This document shows, in pieces, positions 30,302 to 41,491 of a stretch of DNA of 64,000 bases. This DNA is from Mesorhabditis belari (taxonomy: Eukaryota > Nematoda > Chromadorea > Rhabditida > Rhabditidae). Positions within the stretch are counted from its first letter, which is position 1. The number at the start of each line of letters is the position of its first letter. The stretch lies in NCBI GenBank assembly GCA_958450365.1, contig CAUEEP010000924.1, forward strand, positions 124,001-188,000, given 5' to 3'. The position numbers and the translations under genes are program-made. Below the pieces are notes generated by a model. It saw only the letters and a list, made by a program, of their open reading frames with translations, did not search any database and was not told the origin of the DNA.

Positions 30302-33300
30302 ATGAGAGTCGAAGTGATCGCTTTCGCACTTTTCGCTGTGGTGAGTGATTTTTTTTGAAAAACGATCATTTACTATTAGTCTTAGCCAGTAGATTTACTG
30401 TTTCCTGAGTCTGAGGCTAAGGTTGGACTACAATAGGCTTTATGAAGCTACCGTAACCGAAACTGGTTACGTTAGCTCACGAAAATTGGTTACAATCCAT
30501 GAAAACAATAAAGCTATCGTTTTTTCGTTTGCATTTGCAAAAATGGGTGATTTTTTAAAGCTACCGTAATCCTGGCTTTAGTTTTCATTGAATCTACATT
30601 GGTTAAATGAAACTTCACATTATCTAAAGGTATATAGGCTGTAGAGGTACAGGCTGTAGGGGTACAGGCTGTAGCTATAGGGGTACAGGCTGTAGCTGTA
30701 GGGGTACAGGCTGTAGCTATAGGGGTACAGGCTGTAGCTATAGGGGTACAGGCTGTAGCTGTAGGGGTACAGGCTGTAGCTATAGGGGTACAGGCTGTAG
30801 CTATAGGGGTACAGGCTGTAGCTATAGGGGTACAGGCTATAGCTATAGGTAAGGCTGTAGCTATAGGGGTACAGGCTGTAGCTATAGGTATACAGGCTGT
30901 AGCTGTAGGAGTACATGCTGTAGCTGTAGGAGTACAGGCTGTTGCTGTAGGGGTACAGGCTGTAGGTAAAATCAGATTGCCAAAAAGCTATAGGCAAGAT
31001 TACGCTATAAAGTTAATCCAGCATACCCAATCTATTATGCTTCCAAGTTTTAAGTGAATCTAATTAAGAAATTCAGGCTTTGTCCAGCAAAGTACAGCCT
31101 CCACCCGCACCGTTTAACCCCGAATGTCGTGTGAATGACCCGACCGCTTGGGATGATGCCGAGTTGGGAAAGGTGAGCAAAATAGTTAACTAACTAGTTA
31201 ACTAACTAGTAAACTAACTAGTTAACTAACTAGTAAACTAACTAGTTAACTAGTAAACTAACTAGTTAACCAGTAAACTAATTAGTTAACTAACTAGCTA
31301 ACTAACTAGTTTCTAGTTAGTTTCTAAATTTTTGCTAGAGCGCTGCAAAGTTGCGACACGCGTTTCATGCGTTTCCTGCAGTCGAATCGCGATTTTCTAG
31401 TTTTTCACTAGTTTCAAACGCTGAAAATCAAAGAAAACCGGTTTCATTTACTCCTTTTTACTTATTTTTACTTATTCTTACTTATTATTTCCAAAATCTA
31501 ACTAATTTCTACTAGAAAACAATGAATTTCGATTAGGGATCAAAGTTAAAAATGTGAATTTGAACTATTTGAACTAACGAATTGATTAAATTGATTAAAT
31601 TGATTTAATTGATTTAATTGATTTAATTGATTTAATTGATTTAATTGATTTAATTGATTAAATTGATTAAATTGATTTAATTGATTAAATTGATTAAATT
31701 CAATTTATTCAAAAACGAAGGCGGATGAATGAGGGATAGGCAGACTCAATATATTTACAGACTCAATGTATTTACAGACTCCAAAAAGTGAACCCAAACA
31801 AACCACTAACAAATTAACAAAAAAAACAACAAAACAAAACAATCTGACAAGAAAATTAGTGATGCAAAGACAAACCGAAATGCGATGAGGCTACTAGACT
31901 CACTACTAGACTCACGAAGCTACTAGACTCACTACTAGACTCATGAAGCTACTAGACTCACTACTAGACTCATGAAGCTACTAGACTCACTACTAGACTC
32001 ACTACTAGACTCACTACTAGACTCACGAAGCTACTAGACTCACTACTAGACTCATGAAGCTACTAGACTCACTACTAGACTCATGAAGCTACTAGACTCA
32101 CTACTAGACTCACTACTAGACTCACGAAGCTACTAGACTCACTACTAGACTCATGAAGCTACTAGACTCACTACTAGACTCACTACTAGACTCATGAAGC
32201 TACTAGACTCACTACTAGACTCACTACTAGACTCACTACTAGACTCACTACTAGACTCATGAGGCTACTAGACTCACTAACAAAGTAGTTAGACTTTTGA
32301 GCTAATTCTCACGAATGCCACGAATCCGACAAAAGCCGATGATCAGAATGTAATTGTGCGCCACCCTGTACTACTTTTAGAGTTGTAAATGCAATTGTGC
32401 GCCACCCTGTACTACTTTTAGACTTGTCTGACCCTTTTTGAAGCCCTGCATAAAACGATTTATTAATCGAATGGAGCAAAAAATGATTTGTAAACGGATT
32501 TTCGATTGTAAAATTCAAATTTGAACCAAATTCGGACTATTCATTGGTCAACAATATCGATATTTCTATATCGATATCGATAGTTCGACCATTCTTCACC
32601 ATGCAATGATATCATTGGGATTTCGTTGAAATTTCTTGCGGGAAATTTCAAATCCGCGATTTCTGTTTATCTTTCTGAGCACATGTCAGTTATCTGACGT
32701 ACATACTTCAAGCGTTTTTTTTGCCCCAAATAAAAGCTGATAAAAGCGCAATGGGAAAGTAGCAGCTGGGGTTTGAACTGGCTTTTCTCTTTTCTTCAAA
32801 CAGTTCATTGAGTTTTTGAATTGAAATTAAACTACAAATAAGGCAAGGGGTGGAAAATGATTGCAAACAAACAAAAGGAGAACTAGAACAGAACTTGCAA
32901 AGCCGAAGAACAATGAAGGGTGAAAAAATGAAGCTTCTAATTCATTGGTAAAGCTTTTGCCCGGTAGGCGAAAGGTTGCGGGTTCTAATCCACCTCTTCC
33001 ACAAAGAGTTCAATTGACAATGGCAAACGGGGGCGGGGCGCGTATAAAAGGTCCATCGCCCGGCCCCTTTTGCCACTGGCAATCTAAGTTTGAGCTCAAA
33101 TATCTTGGTGTTGGGCTGTCCAATTTGAATAGTTTTTGTACCAATCGATAGAGAAAGACTTGGCGAGTCTAATGATATCAAGAAGCTTTAAATTAGACAG
33201 ACCAACACCAAGATATTTGAGCTCAAAGTTAGATTCCCAAGCTTTTCTCTTTTCTTCAAACAGTTCATTGAGTTTTTGAATTGAAATTAAACTACAAATA

Positions 33301-36300
33301 AGGAAAGGGGTGGAAAATGATTGCAAACAAACAAAAGGAGAACTAGAACAGAACTTGCAAAGCCCAAGAACAATGAGGGGTGAAAAAATGAAGCTTCTAA
33401 TTCATTGGCTTTTACCCGGTAGGCGAAAGGTTGTGGGTTCTAATCCACCTCTCCCACAAAGAGTTCAATTGTGATTGCTTGGTCATTGTTATTGCGAATG
33501 TTACTCAAGTAAACTAAAATCAAATTGACATACAGTAGCGAACATAATTTTGGAAACTTTTGTTTTTTCTAAAAAAATTCTCTCAGTAAAATCTGATTCG
33601 GTATGTTTACTAGCGAAAATATGTAGACCTAAAAAGCACGTAATAATCCATAGACAGAACTGCTGAACTCTTTGAAAACTATTATTTTTAATGCATTTAT
33701 CTATAAACCCAGAGGACATAAATTTGGAAACTTTTAAAAGCAACTCTAAATAATAACGTAACAAACCATTAAACTTCTAAATTAAAACAAAAACAAATAA
33801 ATCAATTCAATACTTTGTGGAAGATCCTTTAGGATCAATAATAGTCTGGCACCGAGCGCTCATCGAAGCGACCAAGTTGTCGATGGTTGTTGTTTGAATT
33901 TCCATCCACTTCTTAGCCAAAAGCTCGAATTTTTCATTAAGATTATGGCTCTGAACGCCTGACAGGCTCTCTCCAGAACTTCCTATAGATGTTCGATATG
34001 GTTTAAATCAGAACGCTGGCTCGGCCATTCCATAAAATAATTCCTTCCTTCTGAAGCCAGTCCTTTACAAGCCCCTCGAAGTATGTTTGCCCTGTCGAAA
34101 AAGAAAGTTGGAAGGCATCAACTGAAAGGCATTCAACTGGAGGGAAGCTTATGTTTCGATAAAATGTCCAAGCAAGCACGTTTGTCTATAATTCCATCAG
34201 TGCATTTTAATGGGATCATTCCGTAAGCTGAAAAGCCACTCCATACAAGATCACTACCACCGTCATGCTTCAAAGTCGGAATTACGTATCCTTTACTGAA
34301 CCTTTTGTTGGCATGACGACGAACATATCGAAAGCCATCAGATTCAAACAATGCGAACTTACCTTTGTCCGAAAAGAGGCAAATAGACCATTGTTGAGCC
34401 GTCCAATATCGATGCTCTTCTGTGATTTTGCCTCGAAGCTTGCGAATCTTTGCAGAGATCGGCGTCTTATGAGCAGGACGTCGACCAAACAATCCAAATC
34501 CGGGTAAATGACGTTGTACTGTCTTTGAACTAATTTTCTTTTTGACTTTGTCAGGCAAATCGGCGTAAATCTCGACCGACGACTGCTTTGGGTCAGCCTT
34601 TGAAAGAGTATTTCATCTGCAAACCATCTCGTTTTGTGGTCTTTCTGTGTTTTCCCGTATGCTTATGAGTATTTGCTGTTCCAGTTCGAGCGTATCTTTT
34701 TAAAATTTTTGATACAGTACTCTTTGAAAGACCAAGGGATCGAGCGATAAATGTCTGCATTTGCCTATTTTGGTGCATCCATACAACATCTTCGCATTTC
34801 TCTGTTGAAGTCTCTTTCTTGCTGCCCATCTATAAAAAAAAAGTTAAAATAATTAGTAGAGGTTTAAAAAGATAAAAATAGAACAAAAAAGTAATATAGC
34901 TGAGGTTTTTATGAAAGTTTCCAAATTTATGTCCTCTGGGTTTATAGATAAATGCATTAAAAATAATAGTTTTCAAAGAGTTCAGCAGTTCAGCAGTTGT
35001 CTATGGATTATTACGTGCTTTTTAGGTCTACATATTTTCGCTTGTAAACATACCGAATCAGATTTTACTGAGAGAATTTTTTTAGAAAAAACAAAAGTTT
35101 CCAAAATTATGTCCGCTACTGTAGGTATTTCTTGTAGAATTATTTGTGGAAATTATTAGAGTTTTCATTTCTAGGTCCCATGGTTCGACGTCGACTTGGA
35201 CGCTCCACCACACGAGCGTTATCAAGAAATTGCTCAAGTCTACAAGGACAAAATCCCACCGGTTTTGGGAGTCTTACAGGTGAGATTCAAAAAGACCATG
35301 GAATCTTGTCGCAAAAGTCAAAAGAAACTTTTTTTAGAGCATGGTTCAAATGATCTTCGGTGATGCGCCCGTTTTCGAGATGATTGAGGGGTGGTTCCGT
35401 GACGCGTACGAGGGTGGACGATACCCCGCTCCATACAGTGATGAGATTCAAGTAGGATATCAGAAATTATTCATAGATTATTCAAAGATTAGATTAAAGA
35501 TCTTTGATCTTTGGATTATTCAAAGATATTCAAATTCAAAGATACTCTTTCCATAGTAAGATATTGCTATACTTACTATGGAAAGAGACAAACCTTCTGT
35601 GAGCTTTCCTTTCCGGAACACATACCTCTTGAAGTATGGAGATACATAACCTGTATCGAGTGTGGAGATTCATAATCTGAAATCAAAATCTGTAATCAAA
35701 AAAGAAAAAAAAAACAAAAACCATCAGCGGGACCGAACCCCCGTCCTGCACGCCAGAGGCTGTCCCGCTATCCACTAGACCACCGCCTCCGACATTCCTC
35801 TGATTGAAAAGTGACCTTTAAAGCTTATCTTCGCAAAAGCGCAAAAATTTAATTGAAATCTGGAAGATAAGCTCTTTAAATACCCATTTTTAATCGAAAG
35901 GCTACAGGGTCTGGTGGCCTAGTGGTTAGTGAGAAGGCCTTTCGCTGGCAAGGTGGGGGTTCGAGCCCGCCTTCGTTCTTTTTTTCTTCTTTTCTTAGTT
36001 GGCAGATTTTGATTTCAGATTATGAATCTCCAGACTCGATTTAGTAAGATGTTTGTGATCCGGAAAGCTCAGGGAAATTCGTGCCTTTCCCTAGTTAGAT
36101 TAGATAAAAGTGCAGTACAGTGAAGGATCTGGTGGCTACTTTGTATCCATATTATAAAATCTAGGGAATTGCCGACGTTGTTGGGATCCCAGTCGAGCAA
36201 ATCGCGATGATGAATGTTTTTTACGAGTTGTCCCGTTGGTGCACGTCGATTGTGGCTGAGTCGAGCGATAACTCGATGTGGCACGCAAGGTAAACAAAGC

Positions 36301-38311
36301 AATTTAAGCCTGACCTTCTTCGCTTTGCTTCAAGTCTGGCCAAGATTGCTCCACAAAGAGCCACCCACCCTGGCTTCAACGTCTAGCTTACTGGCTAGCT
36401 AGCTGACGCCTTGTCTAGCTTACTGTCTAGCTAGCTTAAACCTGGTCTAGCTTACTGGCTTTAGAACTGTCTAGGACATCTCTGACCACAACCATCTCTT
36501 TAGAAACCTTGACTTTGGTCAGCTCTTCATTTGGGATCCAGAAATCGAGACTTGGGATTTGACTGATACGTTGAGACAAGTGACGGTGAACATCAACTTC
36601 ATGAAGGGCGGAAAGTTACTCTACAAGGGAACCACTTTTGCCGGACACACTGGAATCATCACTGGTTTGTTATTTTTTTCGATTTTTAACGAAACTTGTT
36701 CAGGGATGAGAATGGGCGAGTTCACACTGTCGATGAACGCAAAAGAGGTGAGCGACTATGGATTGTTGATGGAATGGCTGACGGGAGATCTCAAGGATAC
36801 CAATTTCGCGATGTGGGTCGAGAGACAGGTCATGGAGAATGCGACCACGTTTGAGGTTCGGAATCGGATTTTTTGATTTAAAACAAGGGTGATTCTAGGA
36901 CCAAATTGTTAGGCCAGATCAGGGAAATCATAATCATATCTGGCTTTAGCCTGACTTGGCCCAGGGATTGATCTTGCAACTTTGCAGGCCAGCCAGGACT
37001 AGATCAGGCCTTTGACCTAGCCTCTGACCTAGCCTCTGACCTAGCCTCTGACCTAGCCTCTGACCTAGCCTCTGACCTAGCCTCTGACCTAGCCTCTGAC
37101 CTAGCCTAGCCAGCCTTGGTTTATGGTTATTGGACTTTTTATTCACGCCCCGCCCCTTTGCCATTGGGAATCTAACTTTGAGCTTAAATATCTTAGTGTT
37201 GGTCTGTCTAATTTAAAGCTTCTTGGTATTATTAGATGCGTCAAATCTTTCTCTATCGATTGGTACAAAAACTATTCAAAATGAACAGCTCATTACCAAG
37301 ATATTTGAGCTCAAAGTTGGCTTGCCAATGGCAACGGGGGCGGGGCGCGTATAAAAGGTCCATCGCCCTGCCCCTTTTGCCATTGGCAATCTAAGTTTGA
37401 GCTCAAATATCTTGGTGTTGGGATGTCCGATTTCAACATTCTTAATATCATTAGATGCGCCAAGTCTTTCTCTATCGATTGATACAAAAACTATTCAAAT
37501 TGAACGGCTCAATACCGAGATATTCGAGCTCAAAGTCAGCCAATGGCCGAGCCAATGACAAAGTGCATCAATCCACTACTCTATTCAGGAAGCGAGAACC
37601 TACTTGTCAAACGTTCAACAAATGTCCAACTGCTACTACATTCTTGGTGGCAAAGAACTTGGTTGTTTTTGTTTTTAAAATCAATCAACTCAATTTAGGC
37701 CAAGGCACGATCATCATCCGCAACGCGACCAGCGTTGAACAGGAGCTCAAGTTGCACGACGGGAACAATGATTGGTACTTGTTGATGACCAACTACGATC
37801 CACAACAAGTGAGCGATAAGAATATTACTCAAATTTCATTCAACAGCGTATATTGAGAAGAAATTGAAACCTTTTTGACTTTAGGATCCATTGTGGGTTG
37901 ATGATCGGCGTACAGGAGGCAACGCTTGCATGAAGGAATTGGGAAAAGATGGAGTTTCCCTTCAAGGGCTTTACAAGGTGAGCAATGAATTGAATCAATG
38001 ATCAATGAACAATGAACAATGATCAATGGTCAATGGTCAATAATCAATGCTAGAGCCAGTGCTTGTAGAGCCAGTGCTTGTAGAGCCAGTGCTTGTAGAG
38101 CCAGTGCTTTGAGGTTAATGGCGGGAAGAAATACCATCTTTAGCTTCAAATAAACAATTTTATTTGCAATTTGTCTCATACCAAGTTCTAGGTGCTCAAA
38201 TCGAAGACCACCCTCAACAAGACGACCGCGCACACTGTGGTCATGTCGATCACTCACGGTGTCTACGAGGCTTTCCTTCAACAATGCCCAAATCCATGCT
38301 GGCCTTTCTAA
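30302..38311 (+). CDS. asah-1: Acid ceramidase (N-acylsphingosine amidohydrolase), 11 exons
   Basis: Lysosomal or secreted Ntn-hydrolase that splits ceramide into sphingosine and a fatty acid. Exons: 30302-30340, 31077-31172, 35175-35279, 35338-35451, 36165-36289, 36504-36664, 36704-36855, 37589-37661, 37699-37808, 37885-37977, 38192-38311. They join in frame to 395 residues, the usual family length. The first 17 or so residues form a signal peptide (VIAFALFAVALS). The autoprocessing nucleophile is Cys144 in RWCTSIVAE, followed by RNLDFG, TTFAGHTGIITG, ILGGKELGQG, TNYDPQQ..WVDDRRTGG and the C-terminal QQCPNPCWPF. Intron 2 is 4 kb and holds a Tc1-like transposon; intron 4 holds an inverted tRNA-like pair. 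Nematodes can have two paralogues, so the symbol is by family only. Confidence 0.94.
30629..30966. repeat. 18-bp minisatellite in asah-1 intron 1 (GGTACAGGCTGTAGCTAT)
   Basis: About 18 units of GGGGTACAGGCTGTAGCTATA. The minus-strand Tyr/Ser-repeat frame across it is not a gene. Confidence 0.9.
31186..31322. repeat. ACTAACTAGTTA repeat in asah-1 intron 2
   Basis: About a dozen units of ACTAACTAGTAA/ACTAACTAGTTA starting just after the exon 2 donor. Confidence 0.8.
31563..31706. repeat. 10-bp repeat TTGATTTAAT in asah-1 intron 2
   Basis: About 14 units alternating TTGATTTAAT and TTGATTAAAT. Confidence 0.85.
31884..32285. repeat. Minisatellite CTACTAGACTCA in asah-1 intron 2
   Basis: CTACTAGACTCA in tandem with GAAGCTACTAGACTCA variants. 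Higher-order units mix one to three short units before each (T/C)GAAG, a sign of array shuffling. Confidence 0.9.
32781..33472. repeat. Direct duplication of about 235 bp, each ending in a tRNA-like 3' half
   Basis: 32781-33015 and 33240-33472 share GCTTTTCTCTTTTCTTCAAA through a terminal CCCGGTAGGCGAAAGG plus a B-box-like GGGTTCTAATCC. The first copy is followed by a GGGCGGGGCGCGTATAAAAG segment (33026-33240) that also occurs in intron 7 (37135-37560). Confidence 0.75.
33531..35123 (-). mobile_element. Tc1-like transposon in asah-1 intron 2
   Basis: TA borders, 5' CAGTAGCGAACATAATTTTG and its near-inverse at 35101-35121. The terminal inverted repeats are about 210 bases long and nearly perfect, extending to ATAAACCCAGAGGACATAAA. 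Length about 1.59 kb. A damaged Tc1-type transposase lies between on the minus strand. Near-perfect ends with a damaged gene suggest recent arrival by an active relative. Confidence 0.9.
33900..34829 (-). pseudogene. Tc1-like transposase, frameshifted
   Basis: 34829-34593 gives the N-terminal helix-turn-helix (ARSLGLSKSTVSKILKRYAR). 34558-34133, in another frame, gives the second HTH and the start of the DDE domain (SSKTVQRHLPGFGLFGRRPA, TAQQWSICLFSDKGKF with the first catalytic Asp, TLKHDGGSDLVWSGFSA). Further frames down to about 33900 give a weak remnant of the SPDLNPIEHLW box. At least two frame breaks, so no intact enzyme. Confidence 0.85.
35650..36045. mobile_element. Foldback with inverted tRNA-like pair in asah-1 intron 4
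   Basis: The outer arms pair (GGAGATTCATAATCTGAAAT with ATTTCAGATTATGAATCTCC). Inside are an antisense tRNA-like unit (35722-35795) and a sense unit (35905-35980; TGGCCTAGTGGTTAGTGAGA, GGGGTTCGAGCCCGCC, then a T run). It matches the pair in cat-1 intron 13. The T run after the right unit resembles a Pol III terminator. Confidence 0.7.
36988..37110. repeat. 13-bp repeat CTAGCCTCTGACC in asah-1 intron 7
   Basis: About eight CTAGCCTCTGAC(C) units. Confidence 0.85.
37135..37560. repeat. Inverted/direct TTTGAGCTCAAATATCTTGG repeats in asah-1 intron 7
   Basis: Two facing arms (about 37145-37240 and 37285-37335), then a further direct copy from 37336 with GGGCGGGGCGCGTATAAAAG. Also present at 33026-33240. 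Likely a decayed foldback family. Confidence 0.65.
38042..38110. repeat. 15-bp repeat AGAGCCAGTGCTTGT in asah-1 intron 10
   Basis: Four units. The repeat and its downstream flank recur at 40558-40650, outside the gene. Confidence 0.8.
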
Positions 38312-38352
38312 CCCTTTCTAACGATTGAAAACTTGTAAATATTCAATCGATT

Positions 38353-38370
38353 GAATAAATTGTAATAAAG
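38353..38370 (+). terminator. Poly(A) signals of asah-1
   Basis: Two AATAAA hexamers close together (TTGAATAAATTGTAATAAAG), 43-60 bases after the asah-1 stop. Confidence 0.65.
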
Positions 38371-38597
38371 TTCATACAAAAAGTAGCACCGGAAACACTG
38401 AAACACTGGAACTCTGTAAAAGTCTATTCTTGAGAAGCACTAGATGTGCTTTCGTAGAAACTTTCCGAAGACTATTGTAATAGGTAAATGACCGTTGCAC
38501 ATCATCTTCATCATCGATCATTAGATTTTTCCATCTTTGCTTCTTTTTTACTCAATTTTCTTCTCTACCACTGTAAGATTTGACTTTTAATAGGTAA

Positions 38598-39600
38598 ATG
38601 GCACCTGGTGCGTCGCTAACCGATTATCAAAAAGGCCAAATTGATCTTCTACATATTCAAGGAGTATCCAATCGAAAAATTGCTACAAAAGTGAAATCTT
38701 CTCATCAAACGCTTGCCCGATACCTTAAAAACTCGGCTGAATATGGAAAAAATGAGCAAACCATCAGAAAAAGCTTTCTGATCAAGATATCCGTCAAATT
38801 GCTAACAGCATTCATGGAAAAGCGATATCTCAATTCAAAAAAGAGCTCAATCTTGATGTTTCCAGAACGACGATTTGGTGATCTCTTCAAGCAACGCCTC
38901 AGATCACCCAGGAAAAGTTGATGAAGCAATCAGCAGGCAGCAGCAATCAGCAGGCAGCAGCAATCAGCAGGCCGAAGCATAAGGATGTTAGATCGGCATT
39001 TGCACAGGCACTAATGGGAAAAGATTCATCCAAAGTTATCTTCAGCGAAGAGAAGAAATGGAATCTTGATGGATACTCACTATTGGGAAGATTTAAGGAA
39101 AAATCCAATCATTTATGGCAAAAGGAATCTCGGAGGAGGAAATGTCATGTGCTGGGCAGCTTTCTGTACCGATGGGTTGGTCGATTCGCGTTTTGTCTTC
39201 AACCGAATGAACAACCAAGAATTTGTTGATGTTTTGGATAAAAGTTTGCTTCCATTTATGGCATAAAACCCTCAAAGAGTCAACCAATTTCAACGGGACA
39301 ATGAACAATTCATTTCAGCAACTTTAACAAACAATGAAGGCGAATGGCTGCGATGGAATGGTCAAGCCCCGACCTCAACCAGATCGAGAATTTGTGGGGT
39401 ATCTTGTTTGCAAAAAGTTTTACAGTTTAAAGTTTACAAAAATCGTCGTCAATTTGCTTTTGTTGGTGAATTGAAGACCATGATTCGAGTTGTCTGGAAT
39501 TCTCTTGATCTCTTGATCTCTTGATTCTCTTGAGCCTGTCATTCAGAAGTTGATCTCTAGTGTGCCAAAAAGAATTTCTCAATTCATCAATCGATCAGGA
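38598..39600 (+). pseudogene. Tc3-like transposase pseudogene
   Basis: 38598 onward gives a Tc3-type paired HTH start (ASLTDYQKGQIDLLHIQGVS, IATKVKSSHQTLARYLKN). 38990-39266 in shifting frames gives the catalytic core (KVIFSEEKKWNLDG, then HYWEDLRKNPIIYGKRNLGG and NVMCWAAF), and a remnant of the NPIENLWG box follows near 39375. At least three frame changes and an AGCAATCAGCAGGC repeat (38925-38975) break the gene. No clear terminal repeats were found. Confidence 0.85.
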
Positions 39601-39675
39601 AAAGTAGGCAATTCTTTTATATACTAGGTGTTGTTTTTTCTTTGTTATCTTTAGGTTCTTTTCAATCTTTTCAAG

Positions 39676-39868
39676 CTTCCAATAGCTTCCAATAGCTTCC
39701 AATAGCTTCCAATAGCTTCCAATAGCTTCCAATAGCTTCCAATAGCTTTGCGAGTGGCTTCGGGGCTTCCAGTAGCTTCCAGTAGCTTCCAGTAGCTTCC
39801 AGTAGCTTCCAGTAGCTTCCAGTAGCTTCCAGTAGCTTCCAGTAGCTTCCAGTAGCTTCCAGTAGTCT
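39676..39868. repeat. 10-bp repeat AGCTTCCAAT / AGCTTCCAGT
   Basis: About 18 units; the left half uses AAT and the right half AGT, split by GCGAGTGGCTTCGGGG. The two halves expanded separately. Confidence 0.9.
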
Positions 39869-40365
39869 TCCAAAAAGTCACCACGTTTTAGAGAACGCAA
39901 TAAGACTCTAGTTTGTTCCAATTCACATCCAGAAATTTCATCATCCCGAAATTTTGCACCCCGTCAAGCTGATCATGGGTACACTCTTGTGTTTGCCTTT
40001 TCAGAGATGCTAAATTCGTTTCACGTCTTTTGCGACGCTTGATGGCTGATCGGTGGAAAAACTCGGAAGCGATCGGGACACTTTTTCCATAAGCTGAAAG
40101 GGAAAAGAACGAAGGCTTTAGGCAAAAAAAAGGGAAAGGAGATGGGCGATGGGTTCCCCGTTCGATATTTACCCCCATCGGGTGTTCATTCAGGAAAATT
40201 TCTCCGGTGTTCCGGTGTTCAGCTTTTATGCCATAAAGCTAATATTTGCCTATTCATTTGCCGCCCAGAAAGGCTTAGTGTGTAATAGCCGGGTTTTCTT
40301 GAATTTCAATATGAATAAGGACAATAGATTTGTATCTAACTCAATTTTCTTACGCGATTCAAGCT

Positions 40366-40545
40366 TGAATTGGCTCTGGCATTGGTTTTGGCTTTGGCTT
40401 TGGTTTTGGCTTTGGTTTTGGCCTTGGCTTTGGCCTTGGCTTTGGCTTTGGTTTTGGCCTTGGCTTTGGCTTTGGCATTGGCTTTGGCATTGGCTTTGGC
40501 TTTGGCTTTGGCTTTGGCTTTGGCTTTGGCCTTGGCTTTGAAATT
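40366..40545. repeat. Hexamer repeat TTTGGC with CTTTGG/TTTTGG variants
   Basis: About 30 GGC(T/A)TT units. The Lys-Pro and Leu-Ala repeat frames here are not genes. Confidence 0.9.
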
Positions 40546-40557
40546 CCAGTCACCTCC

Positions 40558-40650
40558 AATAAGTGTAGAGCCAATGCTTGTAGAGCCAGTGCTTTTATGT
40601 GGTTAATGGCAGGAAGAAATACCATCTTTAGCTTCAAATAAACAATTCGA
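40558..40650. repeat. Displaced copy of asah-1 intron 10 sequence
   Basis: GTAGAGCCAATGCTTGTAGA through GGCAGGAAGAAATACCATCT and TTAGCTTCAAATAAACAATT matches 38060-38160 inside asah-1 intron 10, same orientation. Confidence 0.75.
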
Positions 40651-41032
40651 GTAACTCTTTTCCAATAAGAACTCCCAGAATTTGGGTTTGGAATTTGGAT
40701 TTGAAATTTGGAATCGACTCCCCAGAGTTTTGAGAGAGTCCAATAGTCTCGAAACTTTTAAATTATCGGCAGATGCTCTTGTTCTTGAAGCTCTAGTGGA
40801 TTCTTGACGTTTTCTGTGCTACCCATTACATACATTTATATCGTCTTGCTTTTGATCGGCCCTTTTCGTGTTATTTGTCTGAATTCAAATGTGCTAATCG
40901 GAAATCTATCGCATTTTATTTCAGGTCCTGAATAAAGATCTATCTAGTATCTTATTCTTATTATCATGCTAAAAAGTGCTCCAGCAAACCCTGGGAACTC
41001 CAAAGGGCTTGTGGGGGAGTTTAAGACTTGTG

Positions 41033-41061
41033 GGCTTAGGCTTAGGCTTAGGCTTAGGCTT
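41033..41061. repeat. Interstitial telomere-like TTAGGC tract, 1
   Basis: Four to five GGCTTA units, equal to the nematode telomere repeat TTAGGC. Too short to be a chromosome end. Confidence 0.8.
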
Positions 41062-41234
41062 GGACTTATTGCGTAGGCTAGCGCTAGCGCCTAGCACTAA
41101 GTCTATTTGGGTTTGGGCTGAACCCCCATTTTCTGGATCTTAGCCAGTTCTCGGAGCTAAGGGACACCCGTTTGGTGGTGTGCATGCGCCCCCCATCGAA
41201 GCATCTTGACAAAATTTCAGGTCATTCTCGTGTC

Positions 41235-41258
41235 TTAGGCTTAGGCTTAGGCTTAGGC
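41235..41258. repeat. Interstitial telomere-like TTAGGC tract, 2
   Basis: Four CTTAGG units in the same orientation as the tract 200 bases upstream. Confidence 0.8.
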
Positions 41259-41452
41259 CCTTATCTTCTTGGATCTTGGACTCAAGATGCCTATAAAGCT
41301 TGATACGAAAAAAGAATTTCTATTTGGTTAAGCCCTTACTATTAAGCCAGAATAAGATACCAAATAAGATAAAGAAAGCACCAAAAAGTGCGTTTTTGGG
41401 AACACTCACTAGTTCGCCGTTTGTTCGCGAATCAGAAGAACAAAAAATAATT

Positions 41453-41491
41453 GTCGATTTCTTTAGCCAGCACAAACTTGCGTTCAAATAA
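41453..41491 (+). pseudogene. Copy of the start of a Cys-rich gene exon with its acceptor
   Basis: TTGTCGATTTCTTTAGCCAG and CACAAACTTGCGTTCAAA nearly match 46708-46745, which is the acceptor and first 22 coding bases of exon 4 of the Cys-rich gene. The match stops after TTCAAA. It lies about 2.8 kb upstream of that gene. Confidence 0.7.

Noticed and set aside
40359..40637. Lys-Pro repeat frame on the minus strand
   Set aside because: Generated by the GGCTTT hexamer array; the same array gives other empty frames on the plus strand.
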